Shown here piece after piece: positions 25,365 to 26,321 of a stretch of 26,321 bases of DNA. Under the pieces are notes generated by a model. The model saw only the letters and a list, made by a program, of their open reading frames with translations. It was not told where the DNA came from and did no database searches. Origin of the DNA: Chitinophagaceae bacterium (GTDB lineage Bacteria > Bacteroidota > Bacteroidia > Chitinophagales > Chitinophagaceae); contig JABMML010000007.1 in assembly GCA_013205585.1 (NCBI GenBank), positions 1 to 26,321 on the forward strand, written 5' to 3'. The position numbers and the translations under genes are program-made. The stretch's first letter is position 1, and every line of letters starts with the position of its first letter.

Positions 25365-26321
25365 TTAAGGCTGCTTGATAAATGTTTTTATTAAAGCAGG
25401 TAGCAATATTAGATTGGTAAATGTACTTACTACTAATGTGAGTGAAGTAAGCCAACCCAATGCCTTAGTACCTCCAAAGTCGCTAAAGCAAAAGATAACA
25501 AAACCTGCCACCAGTACTAAAGAGGTATAAATAATACTAATGCCGGTATGTTTAATGGTTTGAATAAGTGTTGCATGCACTTTATTATTTAAATTTGGAA
25601 GTTCCTGTTTATAATTTACTAAAAAACGAATAGTTACATCAATGGCTATGCCAAGTGCTACACTGAATACGAGTACTGTAGAGGGTTTTAAAGAAATAGC
25701 TAGCCATCCCATTAGTCCCGCTGTAATAAGCAAGGGTACAATATTGGGTACTAAAGAACACATTAATATAGGGAAAGAACGAAATAAGAAAATCATACAA
25801 ATGGCAATTAATAAAAAAGCCCAAAATATAGATTCACCTAATCCTCTTACAATAAAATTACTGCCTTCTAAAAAAGTGACAGTGCTTCCTGTAATTTCCA
25901 CCTTGTATTTACTTGTATCAAAAATAGCGCTTGTGACACTATCTAGTTTATGTAAAAAAAGGGCAGTTGAGCGCTACCAATATCTTTCATATTCACACTC
26001 ACCCTAGTTGCTCTTTTAGTTGAATCAATAAATTTAGATAAGAGTTGAGTAGGGCTGGCACCTATAGTATTGTTTGTTTTTTGAGAATCTGTTTTTAAGT
26101 AGGGCGCCATAAAAGCCATTTCTGTTCCAGTGGGTACAGTATAGGCGTTAGAGTCGCCATCATAAAAAGCTTGTTTTGCAAACTTGATACCTTCTAATAA
26201 ATCCAATGGTTTGCCCAACTCCGGTTGTTGTTCTAAATACTGGTGTAACTCATCAATCGCTTCTAATGGTTTAATAGAGCGTACTAATCCATTTTTTTTC
26301 TTGGTATCAATTACTATCTCC
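25365..26321 (-). pseudogene. RND-superfamily (MMPL-type) exporter, frameshifted and cut by window edge
   Basis: The upstream part (minus strand, from the window edge to the stop at 25943) encodes a periplasmic-loop region including IVIDTKKKNGLVRS and KPLDLLEGIKFAKQAF, as in MMPL exporters. The downstream part, in another frame down to 25365, encodes the final membrane block: five or so helices, with GIAIDVTIRFLVNYKQEL in helix 4 position and LGWLTSLTLVVS near the end. They join without loss if the seven-base T run (A at 25954-25960 on the plus strand) had eight bases; the joined sequence reads LPFFLHKLDS. It may be a real frameshift, a population variant or a homopolymer read error. In helix 4 the usual paired Asp (VDD) is IDV here. 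Confidence 0.8.

Noticed and set aside
25954..25960. Programmed ribosomal -1 frameshift in the exporter
   Set aside because: The run is only seven T; in the reading frame the slip would mispair at the first base and no downstream stimulatory structure was obvious. A sequencing error or mutation is simpler.

Overview
The window is an AT-rich stretch of a Bacteroidota chromosome, most likely from the Chitinophagaceae or a near relative. This rests on three things. The gene families are typical of the phylum: a DUF4369/TlpA-type lipoprotein, TonB-plug-like modules and the mreBCD-pbpA-rodA cluster. Shine-Dalgarno sequences are almost absent. Several genes are preceded by the Bacteroidota sigma-factor -7 box TAnnTTTG, sometimes only four bases before the start codon. 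The placement is inference from sequence style; no rRNA gene is present to confirm it.

Layout. Positions 1-1914: acetyl-CoA synthetase (acs), cut by the left edge. 1915-3712: a small accessory segment. It has a roughly 185-bp imperfect palindrome, a two-gene minus-strand unit (a lipoprotein and a secreted/membrane protein of unknown role), a divergent 82-aa XRE regulator, and a tandemly repeated hairpin element. 3713-5215: POT-family peptide transporter (-). 5297-6580: purD (+). 6691-12557: cell-shape operon mreB-mreC-mreD-PBP2-rodA with tiny gaps or overlaps. 12574-13332: metallo-beta-lactamase-fold hydrolase with its own start-proximal promoter. 13413-16004: phosphoenolpyruvate carboxylase with an unusual active-site motif. 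16013-16621: AlkA-like DNA glycosylase (-). 16678-17100: secreted NTF2-like protein. 17155-18364: a 77-aa membrane protein and an M23 peptidase (-), divergent from alaS (18488-21175). 21324-22718: secreted protein joining a TonB-plug-like module to two PDZ domains. 22744-24186: gatB. 24225-25361: TlpA-like thiol-disulfide lipoprotein. 25365-26321: RND/MMPL-family exporter, broken by a frameshift in a homopolymer and cut by the right edge.

Most of the window is conserved housekeeping: acetate activation, anaplerosis, purine synthesis, peptidoglycan elongation and its remodelling, and tRNA charging. MreBCD, PBP2 and RodA form the elongasome, and the M23 peptidase is a plausible hydrolytic counterpart.

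The part most worth a second look is 1937-3712. The lipoprotein promoter reads TTTG-N19-TATATTTG on the minus strand, and a perfect 12-bp palindrome (GGATAATTATCC) lies inside its spacer. Further TTATCC-like half-sites run toward the XRE start. This looks like a self-contained, repressor-controlled envelope cassette flanked by palindromic repeats. No tRNA, rRNA, CRISPR array, transposase or phage gene was seen, and no gene-free stretch exceeds about 230 bases.
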